A stretch of DNA of 64,000 bases from Pseudomonas hamedanensis (GTDB lineage Bacteria > Pseudomonadota > Gammaproteobacteria > Pseudomonadales > Pseudomonadaceae). The stretch spans positions 4,632,001 through 4,696,000 of the forward strand of contig NZ_CP077091.1 of NCBI RefSeq assembly GCF_014268595.2. The letters are read 5' to 3'. Positions within the stretch are counted from its first letter, which is position 1. Every line of letters starts with the position of its first letter. Of this stretch, positions 43,901-56,106 are shown one piece after another. The notes below the pieces were generated by a model that saw only the letters and a list, made by a program, of their open reading frames with translations, had not been told where the DNA came from and made no database searches. A program made the position numbers and the translations under genes.

Positions 43901-46900
43901 AGCAGATCGAAACCGGCCTCGCGCTCGCTTTTCAGCAGCGCTTGCAGCTTCGGTTCCTGCTCGTTTTCGTCGATGGCACTCCAGTCCAGAGACTCGATCG
44001 GCGTGCGCCCCGGCGTGTGAATCACTTGCAGCATGTCTTCGCCGACGTTCCAGCAGAACGACGCACGCAATGCTTCATGACGGGCGACCACCGCTTGCCA
44101 GGCCTGGGCGAAACGCTCGGCATCGAGTTCGCTGTTGATACGATAGCGATCCTGCATGTAGTACAGACCGGTGCCCGGTTCGAGCAAGGTGTGCAATAAC
44201 ATGCCCTCCTGCATTGGCGTCAGCGGATAGACATCTTCGATGTGCGTGGCGGGCACCGGCAGGGCATCGAGTTGCGCCTGGGTCAGCTTCGCCAAAGGGA
44301 AGTCCGACGGCGTCAGGCCACCGGCTTCGTCTTGCAGGCAATGTTCGATCAGGCTTTGCAGTTCGCCGAGGTAAGCATCGGCAAGATCGTTGATGGTCTG
44401 CTCAGCGTAGCGCTCGGCGCTGAAGGTCCAGCGCAGCAGCAATTCGCCGCCGTAGACCTGACTGTCGATACTCAGCTCGTTCGGCAAAGGCGCTTGCGGA
44501 TCATGGGCAGCGCCGCTTGGCTCATCCACAGGACGGAACAATGCGTCGTCGCCGAAGCTCTGGTCGAACTGGCCCAGGTAGTTGAAGGTGACTGGCGCGT
44601 TCGCCAGCGCTGCCATTTGCTGGCGACTGGCGTCATCGGCCAGATACCGCAGCACGCCATACCCCAGGCCTTTGTGCGGCACCGCGCGCAGTTGCTCCTT
44701 GATCGCCTTGATCGAAGCGCCCTGCCCGGCGGCTTCTTCGATGGCGTGCGGGGTCAGGCGCAGCGGGTAAGCGCTGGTAAACCAGCCAACGGTGCGGGTC
44801 AGGTCGATCTCGTCGAACAGGGTTTCGCGGCCGTGGCCTTCCAGTTGAATCAGTGCCGATGACTGGCCGCTCCAGCGGCACAGCACGCGGGCCAGTGCGG
44901 TCAGCAGCAAGTCGTTTACCTGCGTGCGGTAAGCGCTCGGCGCCTGTTGCAGCAACTGCCGGGTGCGCTCGGCATCGAGACGCACGCTAACGGTTTGCGC
45001 ATGGCGATTCTGCCCGCCGCCGTGCGGGTTTTCGCACGGCAGATCGGCGCTCGGACCGGCCAGTTGCGCTTGCCACCAGTTCAGCTCTTCACGCAGTGAT
45101 TCGCTACCGGCGTAGGCTTGCAAACGCGCGGCCCAGTCCTTGAAGGCACTGGTTTTGGCCGGCAGTTTTAGCGTTTGAGCAGCGTCGAGTTGGCGATACG
45201 CCGTCTGCAGATCGTCCAGCAGCACACGCCACGACACGCCATCGACAACCAAGTGGTGGATAGCGAAAAACAGCCGTTGCTGATCATGCGGGCCGTCGAC
45301 CAGCACTGCGCGCAGCAGCGGACCGTTTTGCAGGTGCAGACTGCGTTGCGCGTCGGCGAACAAGGCTTCGCACTGGTCCATCGAATCGACGCTGAATTGC
45401 CAAAGAACGTCTGCATCGGTCAGCATTTGATGCGTCGCTTGCCAAGCGTCATTGACTTCGCTGAAGCGCAAACGCAACGCGTCGTGTTGTTCGATCATGG
45501 CCCGCAAGGCCTGCTGCAAACGCTGCGGTTCAAGAATCACGGTCGGTTTTAGCAACAACGCCTGGTTCCAGTGCTGACGCTGGGGAATCTCGGTATCGAA
45601 GAACCAGTGTTGAATCGGCGTCAGGCGCGAGTCGCCGCCCACCAGACCTTGTTCGGCGCTCACCTGCTGTGTGCGGCTGGCGACAGCGGCGAGGGTCTGC
45701 ACGGTCTGATGCTGGAACAGATCGCGCGGGCTGAAGTGAATGCCCTGCTGGCGTGCGCGGCTGACCACCTGAATCGACAGAATCGAATCGCCGCCCAGTT
45801 CAAAGAAATTGTCGTTCAGCCCCACCTGTTCGACGTTGAGCACCTCGCACCAGATCTGCGCCAGCGCCTGCTCCAGCTCGTTACTCGGCGCTACGTAATC
45901 CTGACGATTGAGTTCCGGATCCGGTGCCGGCAACGCGCGGCGGTCGAGTTTGCCGTTGGCGGTGAGCGGCATGCTCGCCAGCAGGATCAGGTGCGTCGGC
46001 ACCATGTAGTCCGGCAGTTGTGCCTTGAGGTGCGACTTGAGGGTTTCGCGCAGTTCAGCCTGTTGCGCTTCGCTGTGTCCGGCGACTTCGGTCGCCAGGT
46101 AGCCAACCAGTTGCTTGCCGCTCGGCGCCTCAAGCGCCAGTACCACCGCTTCGCGGATCGACGCGTGATCGAGCAGACGCGTTTCGATTTCGCCCAGTTC
46201 GATGCGGAAACCACGGATTTTCACCTGATGGTCAATCCGCCCCAGATACTCGACCAGACCGTCGGCACGCTGGCGCACGAGATCGCCGGTGCGGTACATG
46301 CGCCCGCCGTCAGCAGCAAACGGATCAGCGACAAAACGCTCGGCAGTGATGCCGGGGCGGTCGTGATAACCCTGCGCCAGACCGGCGCCACCGACGAACA
46401 ATTCACCGGTCGCGCCTTGCGGCACCAGGGCCAGATCGGCATCGAGAATATAGGCGACGCGCGCGCCGATCACACTGCCGATCGGCACGCTGCCAGCGCC
46501 CTCTTCCAGCACGTCGGGGGCCAGACTGGCCAGCGGCATGACCACGGTTTCCGTCGGCCCGTAGGCGTTGAAAAACGCCGTCGGTTGGAAGGCTGCGCGA
46601 ATCCGTTGCAGATGTTCACCGGTCAACGCTTCGCCGCCGGTGATGATCATCCGCACCGGCAGGACTTGGTTCTGCGAGGCGAGGAATTGCGCGAGCTGGC
46701 TGCCGTAGCTCGGCGTGAAACCGAGGACGTTGATTTGATGGGTACGGATCAAGCCGCAAATTTCTTCGGCATCCCACTGACCCTGCGCACGCAGCACCAC
46801 CTGCGCACCACTGAGCAGAGGCACCAGCAGACGCTCGGTCGCGGCGTCGAAGTTGATCGAATAGAAGTGCAGTTCGCAGTCGTCCGGGCGCATGGCGAAA

Positions 46901-49900
46901 CGCTCGATCACCGCTTGGCAATGCATGGCGATCTCGCCGTGGGATACCACTACACCTTTCGGTTTGCCGGTGGAGCCCGAGGTGTAAATCAGGTAAGCCT
47001 GATGCTGCGGCAGACTGATGCATGGCAGCTCGCCGGCCGGGTAATCGGCCAGTGCCGCGCGGTCGTCTTCCAGGCACCAGCGCGCCACACCTGGCGGCAA
47101 CTCACCGAGGGTCTGGAACATCGCTCGGTCACTGAGCAGTAAACCGATGCGGCTATCTTCGATCATGTAATGCAGACGGTCGAGCGGGTATTCCGGATCC
47201 AGCGGCACATAGGCGCCGCCAGCCTTGAGAATCGCCAACAGGCCGATGACCATTTCCAGCGAACGCTCCAGCGCCAGACCGACGCGCACCTGCGGGCCGA
47301 CGCCGCGCTCGCGCAGCGCCCAGGCCAGACGATTGGCGCGGGCGTCGAGTTCGGCGTAGCTCAGGGTCTGCCCGGCGAAGGTCAGGGCCGGTGCGTCTTT
47401 GCACGCCAGCGCCTGCTCGGCAAACAGATGATGGACGCACTGATCGAGACGATGCACGCCCGGCTCGACGCCAAGGCTGTCGAGCAGTTGCTGTTGCTCC
47501 GGCGCATCCAGCAGCGGCAGTTCGCTGAGGCGTTGCTGCGGATCGGCGATCAGCGCTTGCAGCAGGTTGCGCCAGTGTCCAGCCATGCGCGCAATGGTCG
47601 GTTCGTCGAACAGATCGGTGCTGTAGGTCAGGCAGCAACCGAGGCGATGATCCAGGTCGGTGACTTCCAGATTGAGGTCGAACTTGGTCGCCCGCGCATC
47701 GTTGGCCAGGTACTCGACCGTCATGCCGGCCAACGTCCGGCTCTGCTGGAATTCCCAGCGCTGCACATTGCACATCACTTGGAACAGCGGGTTGTAAGCG
47801 GCGCTGCGCGGTGGCTGCAAGGCTTCAACCAAATGATCAAACGGTAGATCTTGATGCGACTGGCCTTCGATAACCGTATGGCGCACCTGCTCGAACAGTT
47901 CACCCACCGACATCTGCCCGTCGAGCTGGCAACGCAGCACTTGGGTATTGAGGAACGCACCGATCAGCCCTTCGCTTTCCGGGCGAATGCGGTTGGCCAC
48001 CGGCGCGCCGATGCGCAGATCGGTCTGGCCGCTGTAGCGGTAAAGCAGCGTGGCGAGCGCGGCGGTCATGGTCATGAACAGGGTCAGACCGTGTTGCGCG
48101 TTGAAGGCACGAACCCGCGCGGCGAGTTCATCGCTCAGATCAAAGCGGAACAGTTCGCCCTGATGACTTTGCACCGGTGGACGCGGCCGGTCGCCCGGCA
48201 GCTCCAGCAGAGGATGTTCACGGCCCAGTTGCGCGGTCCAGTAATCGAGTTGCCGTTGACGCTCGCCGGATTCCAGCCACTGGCGCTGCCAGACGCTGTA
48301 ATCAAGGTACTGCACCGGCAACGGTTGCAGCGGCGAATCGCGCTCATCGACGAACGCTTCGTACAGCGCGCTGAGTTCGCGGGCGAAAATATCCATCGCC
48401 CAGCCTTCGGTGACGATGTGGTGCAACGTCAGAACGAAGTAATGCTCCTGCTCGGCAGTCTTCACCAGACAGGCGCGCAGCAGCGGACCGGCTTCCAGGT
48501 CGAAAGGCTGGTGCGCTTCTTCGTCGGCCAGGTGCTGGACGCTCTGCTCGCGCACTTCGAACGGCAATCGAGAGAAATCCTTCCAGCCCATGCGCACGCC
48601 CGTCTCGGCATGCACGTGCTGACGAGCAACGCCATCGATGCTGGGGAACGTCGTGCGCAGGGTTTCGTGACGCAGGATCAGCGCCTGCAACGCCGCCTCG
48701 AAATGTTCGACATGCAGCACGCCACGCAGGCGCGCCATACCGCCGACGTTGTAGGCCGGGCTGTCCGGTTCCATTTGCCAGAGGAACCACATGCGCTGTT
48801 GTGAATAGGACAACGGCACCGCTTGGCGGCGGTCGACTTTGCCGATCGGCAGTTGCTGGTTGGTGCGGCCGCTGGCCTGGATCAGGCGGATCTGTTCGGC
48901 GTAATCGCCGAGTTCGCTGTGTTCGAACAACGTGCGCAGAGGCAACTCGACGTCACAGGCCTGACGGCTGCGCGAAATGATCTGCGTGGCCAGCAGCGAA
49001 TGACCGCCGAGGGCGAAGAAGTCGTCGCGCAGGCCGACCTGCTTCAGGCCAAGCACCTCGCACCAGATCGCGGCGATCTGTTGCTCCAGCGCGGTAACCG
49101 GTTCGACGTGTTTGCGTATTTGCCATTGCGGATCGGGCAAGGCGCGGCGGTCGAGTTTGCCGCTGGGGCTCAGGGGCATCGCGTCAAGGCGCAGCAGTTG
49201 CGCCGGAACCATGTACTCCGGCAACTCGGCAGCCAAAGCGGTTTTAAGGCGAGTGATTTGCTGGTCGGCGTTTTCATCGGCATCGGTCGCCGTGAAGTAG
49301 CCAATCAGTTGCGCACCGGCAGCGGTTTCCCGCACCAGCACCACGGCTTGGGCAACGCCGTCCTGAGCGAGCAGACGCGCTTCGATTTCTTGCGGTTCAA
49401 CGCGGAAACCGCGCAGCTTCACTTGCTGATCGAGACGGCCGAGGTATTCGATCACGCCATCAGCTGTCCAGCGCGCGCGGTCACCCGTGCGGTACAAACG
49501 CGCGCCCTGCTCGCCCAGCGGATCGCCAACAAAGCGTTCAGCAGTCAACGAAGGACGTCCAAGATAACCGCGAGCCAGACCGATGCCGCTGATGCACAGC
49601 TCCCCCGGCACACCGGCCGGTGCAGGGTTTAGATCGGCATCGAGGATGCGGCAAATCACATTGCCCAACGGGCGACCAATCGGCGAGCGCTCCCCATCGG
49701 CGCTAGTGCAATGCCAATGGGTAACGTTGATCGCGGTTTCGGTCGGGCCGTAGCGGTTGTGCAATTGCACCGCCGGCAGTTGCGCCAGCACACGGTTGCG
49801 CAGCTCGGCTGGCAAGGCTTCGCCGCCGGAGAACACCCGGCGCAGGCTGGTGCATTCGGCGCTCAGCGGTTCGTCGGTGAACAGCGCCAGTAGCGGCGGG

Positions 49901-52900
49901 ACGAAGTGCAGCGTGGTCACGCCATATGCTTGAACCAATTGCGCGATGCGATGCGGGTCGCGGTGTTCGCCCGGGGCACTAATCAGCAGGCGTGCGCCGG
50001 TGATCAGCGGCCAGAAGCATTCCCACACCGACACGTCGAAACTGATCGGCGCTTTTTGCATCAGCACGTCAGTTTCATCGAGACCGTAGGTGTTCTGCAT
50101 CCATTGCAACCGTTCGGCCAGCGCGGCATGAGTGTTGCCGACGCCTTTCGGTTGCCCGGTAGAACCCGAGGTGTAAATCACGTAAGCGAGGTTGTCGCCG
50201 TGCAGGTGCAGACCTGGAGCCTGGCTCGGCCAGTTTTCCAGGTGCAACGCGTCCATCGCGATCACACTGACGCCGGCGCTGGCCGGCAAGCGCTCAAGCA
50301 GTTCGGTCTGGGTCAGCAGCAATTCGACGCCACTGTCGCTGAGCATGTAGGCCAGGCGCTCCGCCGGGTAATCCGGGTCCAGCGGCACATAGGCGCCGCC
50401 GGCCTTGATGACCGCCAGCAGACCGATCAACAGTTGCGGCGAACGCTCGGCGGCGATGGCCACGCACACGTCCGGGCCGACGCCTTTATCGCGCAGGTAA
50501 TGGGCCAGACGGTTGGACTGCGCGTGCAACTCGGCAAAATCGAGGCTGCCGCCGGCCCACATCAGCGCGGTGCGTTGTGGGCTTTTGCGCAGTTGATCGT
50601 CGAGCAGTTCCGGCAGCCACTGCTGCGCGGGAGTGCACGGTGCCACGCTCCAGTCGTCCTGCAGATGTTGCTCGCTGACGGTCAGCAAGCGCAGATCGCC
50701 AATCGCCTGCTGCGGCCGTTCGCAGACTTCGCTCACGAGGTTATGGAAATGGTCGGCCAGTCGCTCAATGGTCGCGCCATCGAACAGTTCGCTGGCGTAG
50801 TCGAACGACAAGGTCAGCCGACCATTGCGGTCTTCTTCGCTGTGCAGTTGCAGGTCGAACTTGGCTTCGCGGCTGTGCCACGGCAGCTCTTCGGCGAGCA
50901 GGCCCGGCAAGCGTTTAAGCGCGCTGAGGTCGCGCTGCTGATGGTTGAACATGACCTGAAACAGCCCCTGCTCACGGGCTTGCGGGAAGGCCTCGAGCAG
51001 TTGCTCGAACGGCAAATCCTGATTCGCCTGGGCGCCGAGTGTGGCCTGGCGGGTCTGGGCCAGCAGGTCGACAAACGGCAGGCGCGAATCGATCTGCGCA
51101 CGCAGCACCTGGGGATTGATGAAAAAGCCGATCAGGCCTTGGGTTTCCAGACGCGGGCGGTTGGCGTTGGGTACGCCGATGCGAATATCGCGCTGGCCGC
51201 TGTAGCGGTGCAACAAGCTCTGGAACGCCGCGAGCAGCAGCATGAACGGCGTAGCTTCATGCGCCTGGGCGGTCTGCCGGATCGCCTCGCTGAGCTTGGC
51301 GCTCAAGCGCACACTGTGGCGCGCGGCGCTATGGCTGTGTTGCGCCGAACGCGGGTAGTCGGTGGCCAGTTCCAGCGGCGAATGCTCCTCGCCCAACTGC
51401 GCTTTCCAATACGCCAGTTGTCGCTCGCCCTCGCCTTGCGCCAGCCATTGGCGCTGCCAGGCGCCGTAGTCGGCGTACTGGGTGGGCAGCGGCGCGAGCT
51501 CGGCGCGCTGGCCTTGCGAAGCGGCGGCGTAGAGGCGCGAGAATTCGTCGATCAGCACGCTCAGCGACCAACCGTCGGCGATGATGTGGTGCATCGTCAC
51601 CAGCAGTTGGTGGTCTTCGTCACCAAGGCGCACCAGAGTCACCGTGAACAGTGGGCCATGTTGCAGATCGAATCGGGTGCGTGCCGCGTCTTCGCGAATC
51701 TGTTGCGCGCGCACCTCGCGCTGGTCGGCTGGCAAGTCGCTGAGGTCGATGCGTTGCAGGTTGAGCTCGGCGGTGGCAACGACTTGCTGCAACGCCACGC
51801 CGTCACGTTCGAAGAAGCGCGTGCGCAGGGACTCATGGCGCTCGATCAGTTGCTGAAAACTCACGCGCAGCGCATTTTCGTCCAGTTCGCCACGCAGGCG
51901 CAGGCCGCCGGGAATGTTGTAGGCGCTGCTGTGCGGATCGAGTTGCCAAGTGATCCAGAGACGGTTTTGCGCCACCGACTGTGGCAGCGGTTCGCTGCGC
52001 GACAACACGGTGATTGCAGCCTGGGCGCTGGCACCATCCTGTTGCTGTTGCGCCACGGCCGCGGTGAACGCGGACAACGTTGGCGCTTCGAACAGCAAAC
52101 GCAGGTTCAACTCCAGCGCAAGTTCTTCGCGGACCCTGGCAATCACTTGAGTGGCGGCGATCGAATTACCGCCGAGCAGAAAGAAGTGGTCGTCGGCGGC
52201 GACCTGTTCGACGTTCAGCTGTTCGGCCCAGATTTGACCGATCATCGCTTCGAGGCCTGAGCTGCTGGTAGCCGGGGTTTGGGGTTCGGCGCTCGTCGAC
52301 GGGAACACTGCGTAACTGTCGAGGCTGCCGTCGACCAGACGGCTGCGGCACGCCGAACGCTGGAGTTTGCCGCTGGAGGTTTTCGGCAGTGCGCCCGGAT
52401 TGAGCAGCACCACCACGCTTGGCGCTTCCTGATAGGCCTCGGCGACGGCTTGGCGAATGGCTTTGATCAACGCTTCGGGTGGCAGGATTTTCTGTACGCT
52501 GCGGCTGATTTCCGCCGCGATGCCGATGCCCTCGGCGCCATTCTGATTGACCGCGAATGCCGCCACCCGGCCCTTGCGCACCACTTCCACTTCGCGCTCG
52601 ATGGTCTGTTCGATGTCCTGCGGATAGAGGTTGTGACCGCGCACGATGAGCATGTCTTTCAGGCGCCCGGTGACGAACAGCTCGCCGGCGCGGATGAAGC
52701 CCAAATCCCCCGTGCGCAGCCAGGTGCGACCGGCGTGCTGAACGAAGGTCTTCGCGCTGGCTTCGGGGTTGCGCCAGTAACCATGGGCAATGCTCGGGCC
52801 GGTGGCCCAGACTTCGCCGACGGTATTGTCGGTCAACTCTTCAAGCGTATTCGGTTCGACAATCAGCACTGCATGTTGCGGCTGGCTGATGCCGCAGCTC

Positions 52901-53994
52901 ATGACCGGGCTGCCGTCGCCCGGCTCGGCGCGGTTTTGCGCCAGCGCCTGATCGTCCACGCGCAATGCGGGAATACCGGTGCCGCGCGGCGTGCCGGCGA
53001 CAAACAGTGTGGCCTCGGCCAAACCGTAAGACGCCATGAAACTGTTTTCGCTGAAAGCACACGCGGCGAATTTTTCGGCGAAGCGCTCAAGGGTGTCGAG
53101 GCGAATCGGTTCGGAGCCGGAATACGCCACGCGCCAGCGGCTCAGATCGAGTCGCTCAAGTGCCGATTCGCTGACCCGCTCGCTGCACAAGCGGTAGGCG
53201 AAATCCGGGCCGCCACTGATGGTCCCGCCGTATTGGCTGATCGCTTCCAGCCAGCGCAAGGGCCGCGCCAGAAAATACGCCGGCGACATCAGAATGCACG
53301 GCACGCCGCTGAAAACCGGTTGCAGCAGACCGCCGATCAGGCCCATGTCGTGGTACAGCGGCAACCAGCTGACGATAACGTCGTCCGGGTTGACGTCGAT
53401 ACCGAAGCCGTGGCGAATCAGCAGTTCGTTGGCGACCAGATTGCCATGGCTGACCTGCACGCCTTTGGGCAGCGCGGTGGAGCCGGAGGTGTATTGCAGA
53501 AAAGCGATGTGCTCGGGTGGCAGCGGCGGTTCAACCCAGCGCTCGGCCAGCGCGCTGTCGAGGGTGTCGACACACAACAGCGGCGGCGCGCCTTCAATGT
53601 GCTGCAAGGCCTCGCGCAGATCGGCACTGGTCAGCAGCAGGCGCGGCTCGGCGTCGGCAATGATCGACAGCAGACGTTCCTGATGATGACGGCGTGCGGA
53701 TTCCGGCGGATAAGCGGGCACTGCAATCACACCGGCGTACAGGCAACCGAAAAACGCCGCGACGTAGTCCGGACCGCTGGGAAACAGCAGCACCGCGCGA
53801 TCGCCCGGCTCAGCTTCGGCCTGCAACGCGGCGGCGATGGTGCGCGCCCGCTGATCCAGTTCGCGATAACTGAGTACCACAGCCTGCTCTTCGTTTTCGG
53901 CAAGAAAACGCAAGGCCAGTCGGTCCGGTGTCAGCGCGGCGCGGCGCTGCAGGGCTTGGACCAGGGTGCTGGGGAGTTCGAACGCGTCGGTCAT
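40996..53994 (-). CDS. pvdL: Pyoverdine chromophore non-ribosomal peptide synthetase PvdL
   Basis: This is a 4332-residue synthetase. Approximate order: fatty acyl-AMP ligase 1-590 ([12 protein letters not shown] near 168); carrier ~609 (LLGGNSIAA); C1 with HHIIADGWS ~803; A1 ~1276; carrier ~1664; C2 with HHIVTEGWA ~1860; A2 ~2340; carrier ~2735 (GGDSILS); epimerase with [10 protein letters not shown] ~2915; C3 with HHILIDAW ~3390; A3 ~3877; carrier ~4267. It has no thioesterase, so the chain passes to another synthetase. By analogy with PvdL, A1-A3 take L-Glu, Tyr (made D) and Dab, and the acyl ligase loads a fatty acid. ATG 53994 gives the family N-terminus [18 protein letters not shown]; the frame extends upstream but without need. 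An IS box lies 153 bases upstream. Confidence 0.97.
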   Translation of the reverse strand: MTDAFELPSTLVQALQRRAALTPDRLALRFLAENEEQAVVLSYRELDQRARTIAAALQAEAEPGDRAVLLFPSGPDYVAAFFGCLYAGVIAVPAYPPESARRHHQERLLSIIADAEPRLLLTSADLREALQHIEGAPPLLCVDTLDSALAERWVEPPLPPEHIAFLQYTSGSTALPKGVQVSHGNLVANELLIRHGFGIDVNPDDVIVSWLPLYHDMGLIGGLLQPVFSGVPCILMSPAYFLARPLRWLEAISQYGGTISGGPDFAYRLCSERVSESALERLDLSRWRVAYSGSEPIRLDTLERFAEKFAACAFSENSFMASYGLAEATLFVAGTPRGTGIPALRVDDQALAQNRAEPGDGSPVMSCGISQPQHAVLIVEPNTLEELTDNTVGEVWATGPSIAHGYWRNPEASAKTFVQHAGRTWLRTGDLGFIRAGELFVTGRLKDMLIVRGHNLYPQDIEQTIEREVEVVRKGRVAAFAVNQNGAEGIGIAAEISRSVQKILPPEALIKAIRQAVAEAYQEAPSVVVLLNPGALPKTSSGKLQRSACRSRLVDGSLDSYAVFPSTSAEPQTPATSSSGLEAMIGQIWAEQLNVEQVAADDHFFLLGGNSIAATQVIARVREELALELNLRLLFEAPTLSAFTAAVAQQQQDGASAQAAITVLSRSEPLPQSVAQNRLWITWQLDPHSSAYNIPGGLRLRGELDENALRVSFQQLIERHESLRTRFFERDGVALQQVVATAELNLQRIDLSDLPADQREVRAQQIREDAARTRFDLQHGPLFTVTLVRLGDEDHQLLVTMHHIIADGWSLSVLIDEFSRLYAAASQGQRAELAPLPTQYADYGAWQRQWLAQGEGERQLAYWKAQLGEEHSPLELATDYPRSAQHSHSAARHSVRLSAKLSEAIRQTAQAHEATPFMLLLAAFQSLLHRYSGQRDIRIGVPNANRPRLETQGLIGFFINPQVLRAQIDSRLPFVDLLAQTRQATLGAQANQDLPFEQLLEAFPQAREQGLFQVMFNHQQRDLSALKRLPGLLAEELPWHSREAKFDLQLHSEEDRNGRLTLSFDYASELFDGATIERLADHFHNLVSEVCERPQQAIGDLRLLTVSEQHLQDDWSVAPCTPAQQWLPELLDDQLRKSPQRTALMWAGGSLDFAELHAQSNRLAHYLRDKGVGPDVCVAIAAERSPQLLIGLLAVIKAGGAYVPLDPDYPAERLAYMLSDSGVELLLTQTELLERLPASAGVSVIAMDALHLENWPSQAPGLHLHGDNLAYVIYTSGSTGQPKGVGNTHAALAERLQWMQNTYGLDETDVLMQKAPISFDVSVWECFWPLITGARLLISAPGEHRDPHRIAQLVQAYGVTTLHFVPPLLALFTDEPLSAECTSLRRVFSGGEALPAELRNRVLAQLPAVQLHNRYGPTETAINVTHWHCTSADGERSPIGRPLGNVICRILDADLNPAPAGVPGELCISGIGLARGYLGRPSLTAERFVGDPLGEQGARLYRTGDRARWTADGVIEYLGRLDQQVKLRGFRVEPQEIEARLLAQDGVAQAVVLVRETAAGAQLIGYFTATDADENADQQITRLKTALAAELPEYMVPAQLLRLDAMPLSPSGKLDRRALPDPQWQIRKHVEPVTALEQQIAAIWCEVLGLKQVGLRDDFFALGGHSLLATQIISRSRQACDVELPLRTLFEHSELGDYAEQIRLIQASGRTNQQLPIGKVDRRQAVPLSYSQQRMWFLWQMEPDSPAYNVGGMARLRGVLHVEHFEAALQALILRHETLRTTFPSIDGVARQHVHAETGVRMGWKDFSRLPFEVREQSVQHLADEEAHQPFDLEAGPLLRACLVKTAEQEHYFVLTLHHIVTEGWAMDIFARELSALYEAFVDERDSPLQPLPVQYLDYSVWQRQWLESGERQRQLDYWTAQLGREHPLLELPGDRPRPPVQSHQGELFRFDLSDELAARVRAFNAQHGLTLFMTMTAALATLLYRYSGQTDLRIGAPVANRIRPESEGLIGAFLNTQVLRCQLDGQMSVGELFEQVRHTVIEGQSHQDLPFDHLVEALQPPRSAAYNPLFQVMCNVQRWEFQQSRTLAGMTVEYLANDARATKFDLNLEVTDLDHRLGCCLTYSTDLFDEPTIARMAGHWRNLLQALIADPQQRLSELPLLDAPEQQQLLDSLGVEPGVHRLDQCVHHLFAEQALACKDAPALTFAGQTLSYAELDARANRLAWALRERGVGPQVRVGLALERSLEMVIGLLAILKAGGAYVPLDPEYPLDRLHYMIEDSRIGLLLSDRAMFQTLGELPPGVARWCLEDDRAALADYPAGELPCISLPQHQAYLIYTSGSTGKPKGVVVSHGEIAMHCQAVIERFAMRPDDCELHFYSINFDAATERLLVPLLSGAQVVLRAQGQWDAEEICGLIRTHQINVLGFTPSYGSQLAQFLASQNQVLPVRMIITGGEALTGEHLQRIRAAFQPTAFFNAYGPTETVVMPLASLAPDVLEEGAGSVPIGSVIGARVAYILDADLALVPQGATGELFVGGAGLAQGYHDRPGITAERFVADPFAADGGRMYRTGDLVRQRADGLVEYLGRIDHQVKIRGFRIELGEIETRLLDHASIREAVVLALEAPSGKQLVGYLATEVAGHSEAQQAELRETLKSHLKAQLPDYMVPTHLILLASMPLTANGKLDRRALPAPDPELNRQDYVAPSNELEQALAQIWCEVLNVEQVGLNDNFFELGGDSILSIQVVSRARQQGIHFSPRDLFQHQTVQTLAAVASRTQQVSAEQGLVGGDSRLTPIQHWFFDTEIPQRQHWNQALLLKPTVILEPQRLQQALRAMIEQHDALRLRFSEVNDAWQATHQMLTDADVLWQFSVDSMDQCEALFADAQRSLHLQNGPLLRAVLVDGPHDQQRLFFAIHHLVVDGVSWRVLLDDLQTAYRQLDAAQTLKLPAKTSAFKDWAARLQAYAGSESLREELNWWQAQLAGPSADLPCENPHGGGQNRHAQTVSVRLDAERTRQLLQQAPSAYRTQVNDLLLTALARVLCRWSGQSSALIQLEGHGRETLFDEIDLTRTVGWFTSAYPLRLTPHAIEEAAGQGASIKAIKEQLRAVPHKGLGYGVLRYLADDASRQQMAALANAPVTFNYLGQFDQSFGDDALFRPVDEPSGAAHDPQAPLPNELSIDSQVYGGELLLRWTFSAERYAEQTINDLADAYLGELQSLIEHCLQDEAGGLTPSDFPLAKLTQAQLDALPVPATHIEDVYPLTPMQEGMLLHTLLEPGTGLYYMQDRYRINSELDAERFAQAWQAVVARHEALRASFCWNVGEDMLQVIHTPGRTPIESLDWSAIDENEQEPKLQALLKSEREAGFDLLNQAPFHLRLIKVGAARYWFMMSNHHILIDAWCRSLLMNDFFEIYTALGEGREAHLSVPPRYRDYIGWLQRQSLTEARQWWRQNLQGFERTTPIPSDRPFLREHAGESGGMIVGDCYTRLDVEDGVRLRELAQAHQLTVNTFAQAAWALVLRRMSGDRDVLFGVTVAGRPVDMPEMQRTVGLFINSIALRVKMPEDDQRSSVRQWLNALLDSNMQLREYEYLPLVNIQEQSELPKGQPLFDSLFVFENAPVEVSVLDRAQSLDATSDSGRTHTNFPLTAVCYPGDDLGLHLSYDQRYFDESTVERMLGEFKRLLLALVDGFHGDMDDLPLLGDEEKSFLLNGCNQSSHDYPLEQSYAALFEAQVEQHPQRIAASCLDQQLSYTELNHNANRLGHALVAAGVRMDQPVALLAERNLDLLGMIIGSFKAGAGYLPLDPGLPSQRLSRIIELSRTPLLVCSAACRDQAQTLLEAFGCSNRPRLLIWEEIQASVAATHNPGIHSGPDNLAYVIYTSGSTGLPKGVMVEQRGMLNNQLSKVPYLNLSDADVIAQTASQSFDISVWQFLAAPLFGARVDIVPNAIAHDPQGLLTHVQEQGITVLESVPSLIQGMLASERLSLDGLRWMLPTGEAMPPELAHQWLLRYPDIGLVNAYGPAECSDDVAFFRVDRASTRGSYLPIGTPTDNNVLYLLDGALELVPLGAVGELCVAGTGVGRGYVSDPLRTAPVFVPNPFGAPGERLYRTGDLARRRSDGVLEYVGRVDHQVKIRGYRIELGEIEARLHEQPPVRDAAVGVQEGVNGKHLVGYLVAADSALDPGQSLESIKQRLRAELPEYMVPLHWLWLPQLPLNANGKLDRKALPTLEIGQLQSQDYLAPRSDLEQTLAGIWAEVLKVEKVGVRDNFFELGGHSLLATQIASRVQKALQRDVPLRAMFECGTVEELAEYIAGLAASDITEEKVDRLNDLMAELEGL

Positions 53995-54146
53995 GAGGTT
54001 TCCTGCCTGAAATCGGCTTGCCAGTGGAATCGGGTTGCTGCAACACGCCCATCGAAAGGCGCGCGGGGCGCGGTCTGGGCCGACCGCGCAGGGCTTCGCA
54101 AAGCTGTCTGGCCGGGCGTTGTAGCCCAGACCATTCACCAATGAGA

Positions 54147-54170
54147 ACGGATGACCTCTGGAAATAATTA
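54147..54170 (-). promoter_or_regulatory. PvdS-type iron-starvation box for pvdL
   Basis: On the minus strand it reads TAATT, then 16 bases, then CGT. The known PvdS target is TAAAT-N16-CGT, so it has one mismatch. A C before it and a T after the CGT also fit the extended consensus. It lies 153 bases before the pvdL ATG, so a leader of about 140 bases is implied. Confidence 0.75.
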
Positions 54171-54263
54171 GTCGGCAGGCTCGCCCCCCAACGGGGCCGG
54201 GGTGCGGCAGCGTGCCGCAGTTCGCAAAACACATCGACTTACAGCACTACTTCTCTTTCTCAT

Positions 54264-54290
54264 TTGACAATCATTATCATTCAACATAAT
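54264..54290 (+). promoter_or_regulatory. pvdS promoter and Fur box
   Basis: TTGACA at 54264-54269 and CATAAT at 54285-54290, spacing 15, form a sigma70-like promoter, 72 bases before the pvdS start. The sequence gacaatcattatcattcaa at 54266-54284 matches the 19-bp Fur consensus at 14 positions when read on the minus strand. Fur-Fe would block this promoter, giving the known iron control of pvdS. Confidence 0.85.
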
Positions 54291-54362
54291 TTGTCGCTCG
54301 ATGTGTAGGACGGCCCCGTCCCCCAGGCCCTCCACTAACCTATTGGCAGCAAGGTGATTTCC

Positions 54363-54917
54363 ATGACGGAACAGGTATCCACAAGCAGGTGCGATTCACC
54401 GCTACTTCAGGCATTTGTCGACAACCGACTGATTCTGGTAAAGATTGCAGCGCGCATTACCGGCTGTCGGTCACGCGCCGAAGATGTGGTGCAGGATGCG
54501 TTTTTCCGCCTGCAATCGGCACCACCGATCACGTCGTCCATCAAGGCCCAACTGAGCTATCTGTTCCAGATCGTGCGCAACCTTGCCATCGATCACTACC
54601 GCAAACAGGCGCTGGAACAGAAGTACTCCGGCCCTGAAGAGGAAGGGCTGAACGTGGTCATTCAGGGTGCTTCGCCGGAAACCTCGCACATCAACTTCTC
54701 GACCCTGGAACACATCGCCGATGCGCTGACCGAGCTGCCCAGCCGCACCCGCTACGCGTTCGAGATGTACCGTTTGCACGGCGTGCCGCAGAAGGACATT
54801 GCCAAGGAGCTCGGCGTATCGCCAACCCTGGTCAACTTCATGATTCGTGATGCGCTGGTGCACTGCCGCAAGGTTTCGGGCAGCCGTCGGGATGCGGTGA
54901 TCGCGGGTCGGCGCTAG
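54363..54917 (+). CDS. pvdS: Iron-starvation sigma factor PvdS
   Basis: This 184-residue ECF sigma factor drives pyoverdine synthesis genes. Region 2 is CRSRAEDVVQDAFFRLQSA and SYLFQIVRNLAIDHYRKQAL; region 4 is HGVPQKDIAKELGVSPTLVN. The sequence GLNVVIQGASPETSHINF is typical of PvdS. The ATG at 54363 is preceded by aagg about 8 bases upstream; a GTG three codons earlier is in frame but less likely. The gene is divergent from pvdL, 368 bases apart, and its promoter is under Fur control. Confidence 0.97.
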   Translation: MTEQVSTSRCDSPLLQAFVDNRLILVKIAARITGCRSRAEDVVQDAFFRLQSAPPITSSIKAQLSYLFQIVRNLAIDHYRKQALEQKYSGPEEEGLNVVIQGASPETSHINFSTLEHIADALTELPSRTRYAFEMYRLHGVPQKDIAKELGVSPTLVNFMIRDALVHCRKVSGSRRDAVIAGRR

Positions 54918-54937
54918 TCTGTCGGGTCGATGCGCCT

Positions 54938-55017
54938 CCGATCGCGAGCAGGCTCACTCCTACATCGGTCCTGTGTTCACAGTTCGAGTGTAGGAGTGAG
55001 CCTGCTCGCGATGGCGG
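54938..55017. repeat. REP pair between convergent pvdS and acetyltransferase genes
   Basis: Inverted copies of the atcgcgagcaggctcactcc word (54941-54963 and 54989-55013), in the gap of 135 bases between two converging genes. It may end both transcripts. Confidence 0.88.
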
Positions 55018-55052
55018 ACTCAAGATCGCAGAAGATCTTGAGCCCGGACACG

Positions 55053-56066
55053 TCAGGCCAAGCTGCACCGATCAAAAAACCGCTCACGCCCCAAAATCAT
55101 CAGCGCCGCACGCTTGTGCGGGAAGTCGAATTCCTTTTCGCAATGAAAACACTGGTTGTGCATATGCCCGATCATCTTCGCGTTATCGGCCCGCGGCTCG
55201 GCCACCACGCGCTGGGTACGCGGATCATCAAGAAACAGGTAATGTACCAGCGCCGATAACCAGCTCGCGACTTTGTGCGGACCGCGGTGATTTTCCTCGC
55301 CGACCAACATGTGAATGCCACGGTCGTAATCCCCGGCCTCGTAGAACGGCGCGATGCGATCTTCCTTGGCCCAGTAGGCTTCGAAATAGGCAAACGGCTG
55401 ATCATCGAAACAGCCGATCAAGGTCAGCGTGTGCGGGTCGGCGTCGAGCTTGCGCAGATACTCGCGGTGTTGCTCGAGACTGCCCTCCTCTTGCCAGAAA
55501 CTGGCCACGCGGGGGCTGTTCTGCCAGCGATTGAAGCGCGGCAAATCTTCTTCAATCTCAAGTGTGCGCAAAGAAATCCAGGCGCCAAGACGGGCATCGA
55601 AGCGCCGATAGACTTCACCCCGCGGTTTGACCGGTCGCCGCGGATGACGCTTGCCCTGACTGATCACCATTTGCTGCGGATAGCTACCGCTGATGGATGT
55701 GCCAAGCCAGGGCTGCGGCAATTGCCAGAACAACGTGCGCTCGCAGCGATATTCACCGGCGACCTCGGTGTTCACCAGCAAACCGCTGAGCAAGGCTTCG
55801 GTCGGCGGCTGATCCAGTTGCCAGGTCAGTTGCCGGCAATCGGGATCACGAGCAAAAAGCCAATAACAGGCCGCCCACAACGCTTGGCCCGCCGGCAGCG
55901 CGTAACGTTCATCAAGCTGGATCGGGCCTTTCGCTTCGCGGTCAAGGCGCAGACGAATCAACGGCTGGCCGTCGAGGCTCAGGCTCAGGCGGCTTTCGCT
56001 GGCATCGGCCTGGAGTTGACTGCCCGAAGGCAAGGCCAGCGCAGTCAGGTCATTCAGATGGGACAT
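55053..56066 (-). CDS. Siderophore-type GNAT N-acetyltransferase
   Basis: This 337-residue cytoplasmic protein is of the IucB/AlcB/PvdY-like acetyltransferase type. The C-terminal GNAT domain begins near residue 165. It contains EDLPRFNRWQNSPRVASFWQ, FDDQPFAYFEAYWAKEDRIA, RGIHMLVGEENHRGPHKVAS and CFHCEKEFDFPHKRAALMIL. The first 150 residues form an extra domain usual in the family. These enzymes acetylate hydroxyornithine or hydroxylysine. In pyoverdines of fluorescent species, N5-acetyl-N5-hydroxyornithine is a common residue. A perfect PvdS box 41 bases upstream (56107-56130) ties it to the pyoverdine regulon. Confidence 0.88.
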   Translation of the reverse strand: MSHLNDLTALALPSGSQLQADASESRLSLSLDGQPLIRLRLDREAKGPIQLDERYALPAGQALWAACYWLFARDPDCRQLTWQLDQPPTEALLSGLLVNTEVAGEYRCERTLFWQLPQPWLGTSISGSYPQQMVISQGKRHPRRPVKPRGEVYRRFDARLGAWISLRTLEIEEDLPRFNRWQNSPRVASFWQEEGSLEQHREYLRKLDADPHTLTLIGCFDDQPFAYFEAYWAKEDRIAPFYEAGDYDRGIHMLVGEENHRGPHKVASWLSALVHYLFLDDPRTQRVVAEPRADNAKMIGHMHNQCFHCEKEFDFPHKRAALMILGRERFFDRCSLA

Positions 56067-56106
56067 GGGTCGGGCTCACGGTAATCGTCGACAGTTCAAC
56101 GATGTG

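Noticed and set aside
49906..52260. 784-codon plus-strand ORF opposite pvdL
   Set aside because: High G+C antisense frame in a known synthetase; no ribosome site and no domain.
53995..54234. 80-residue N-terminal extension of pvdL
   Set aside because: The extension contains the IS box and lacks similarity to the acyl-ligase start. The family N-terminus begins at MTDAFELP.
5941..55017. CRISPR array from repeated words
   Set aside because: The words are inverted pairs scattered between genes, not direct repeats with uniform spacers, and no cas genes occur.
54938..55017. Intrinsic terminator after pvdS
   Set aside because: The hairpin is a REP pair without a T tract; it may still end transcripts, but I list it as a repeat.
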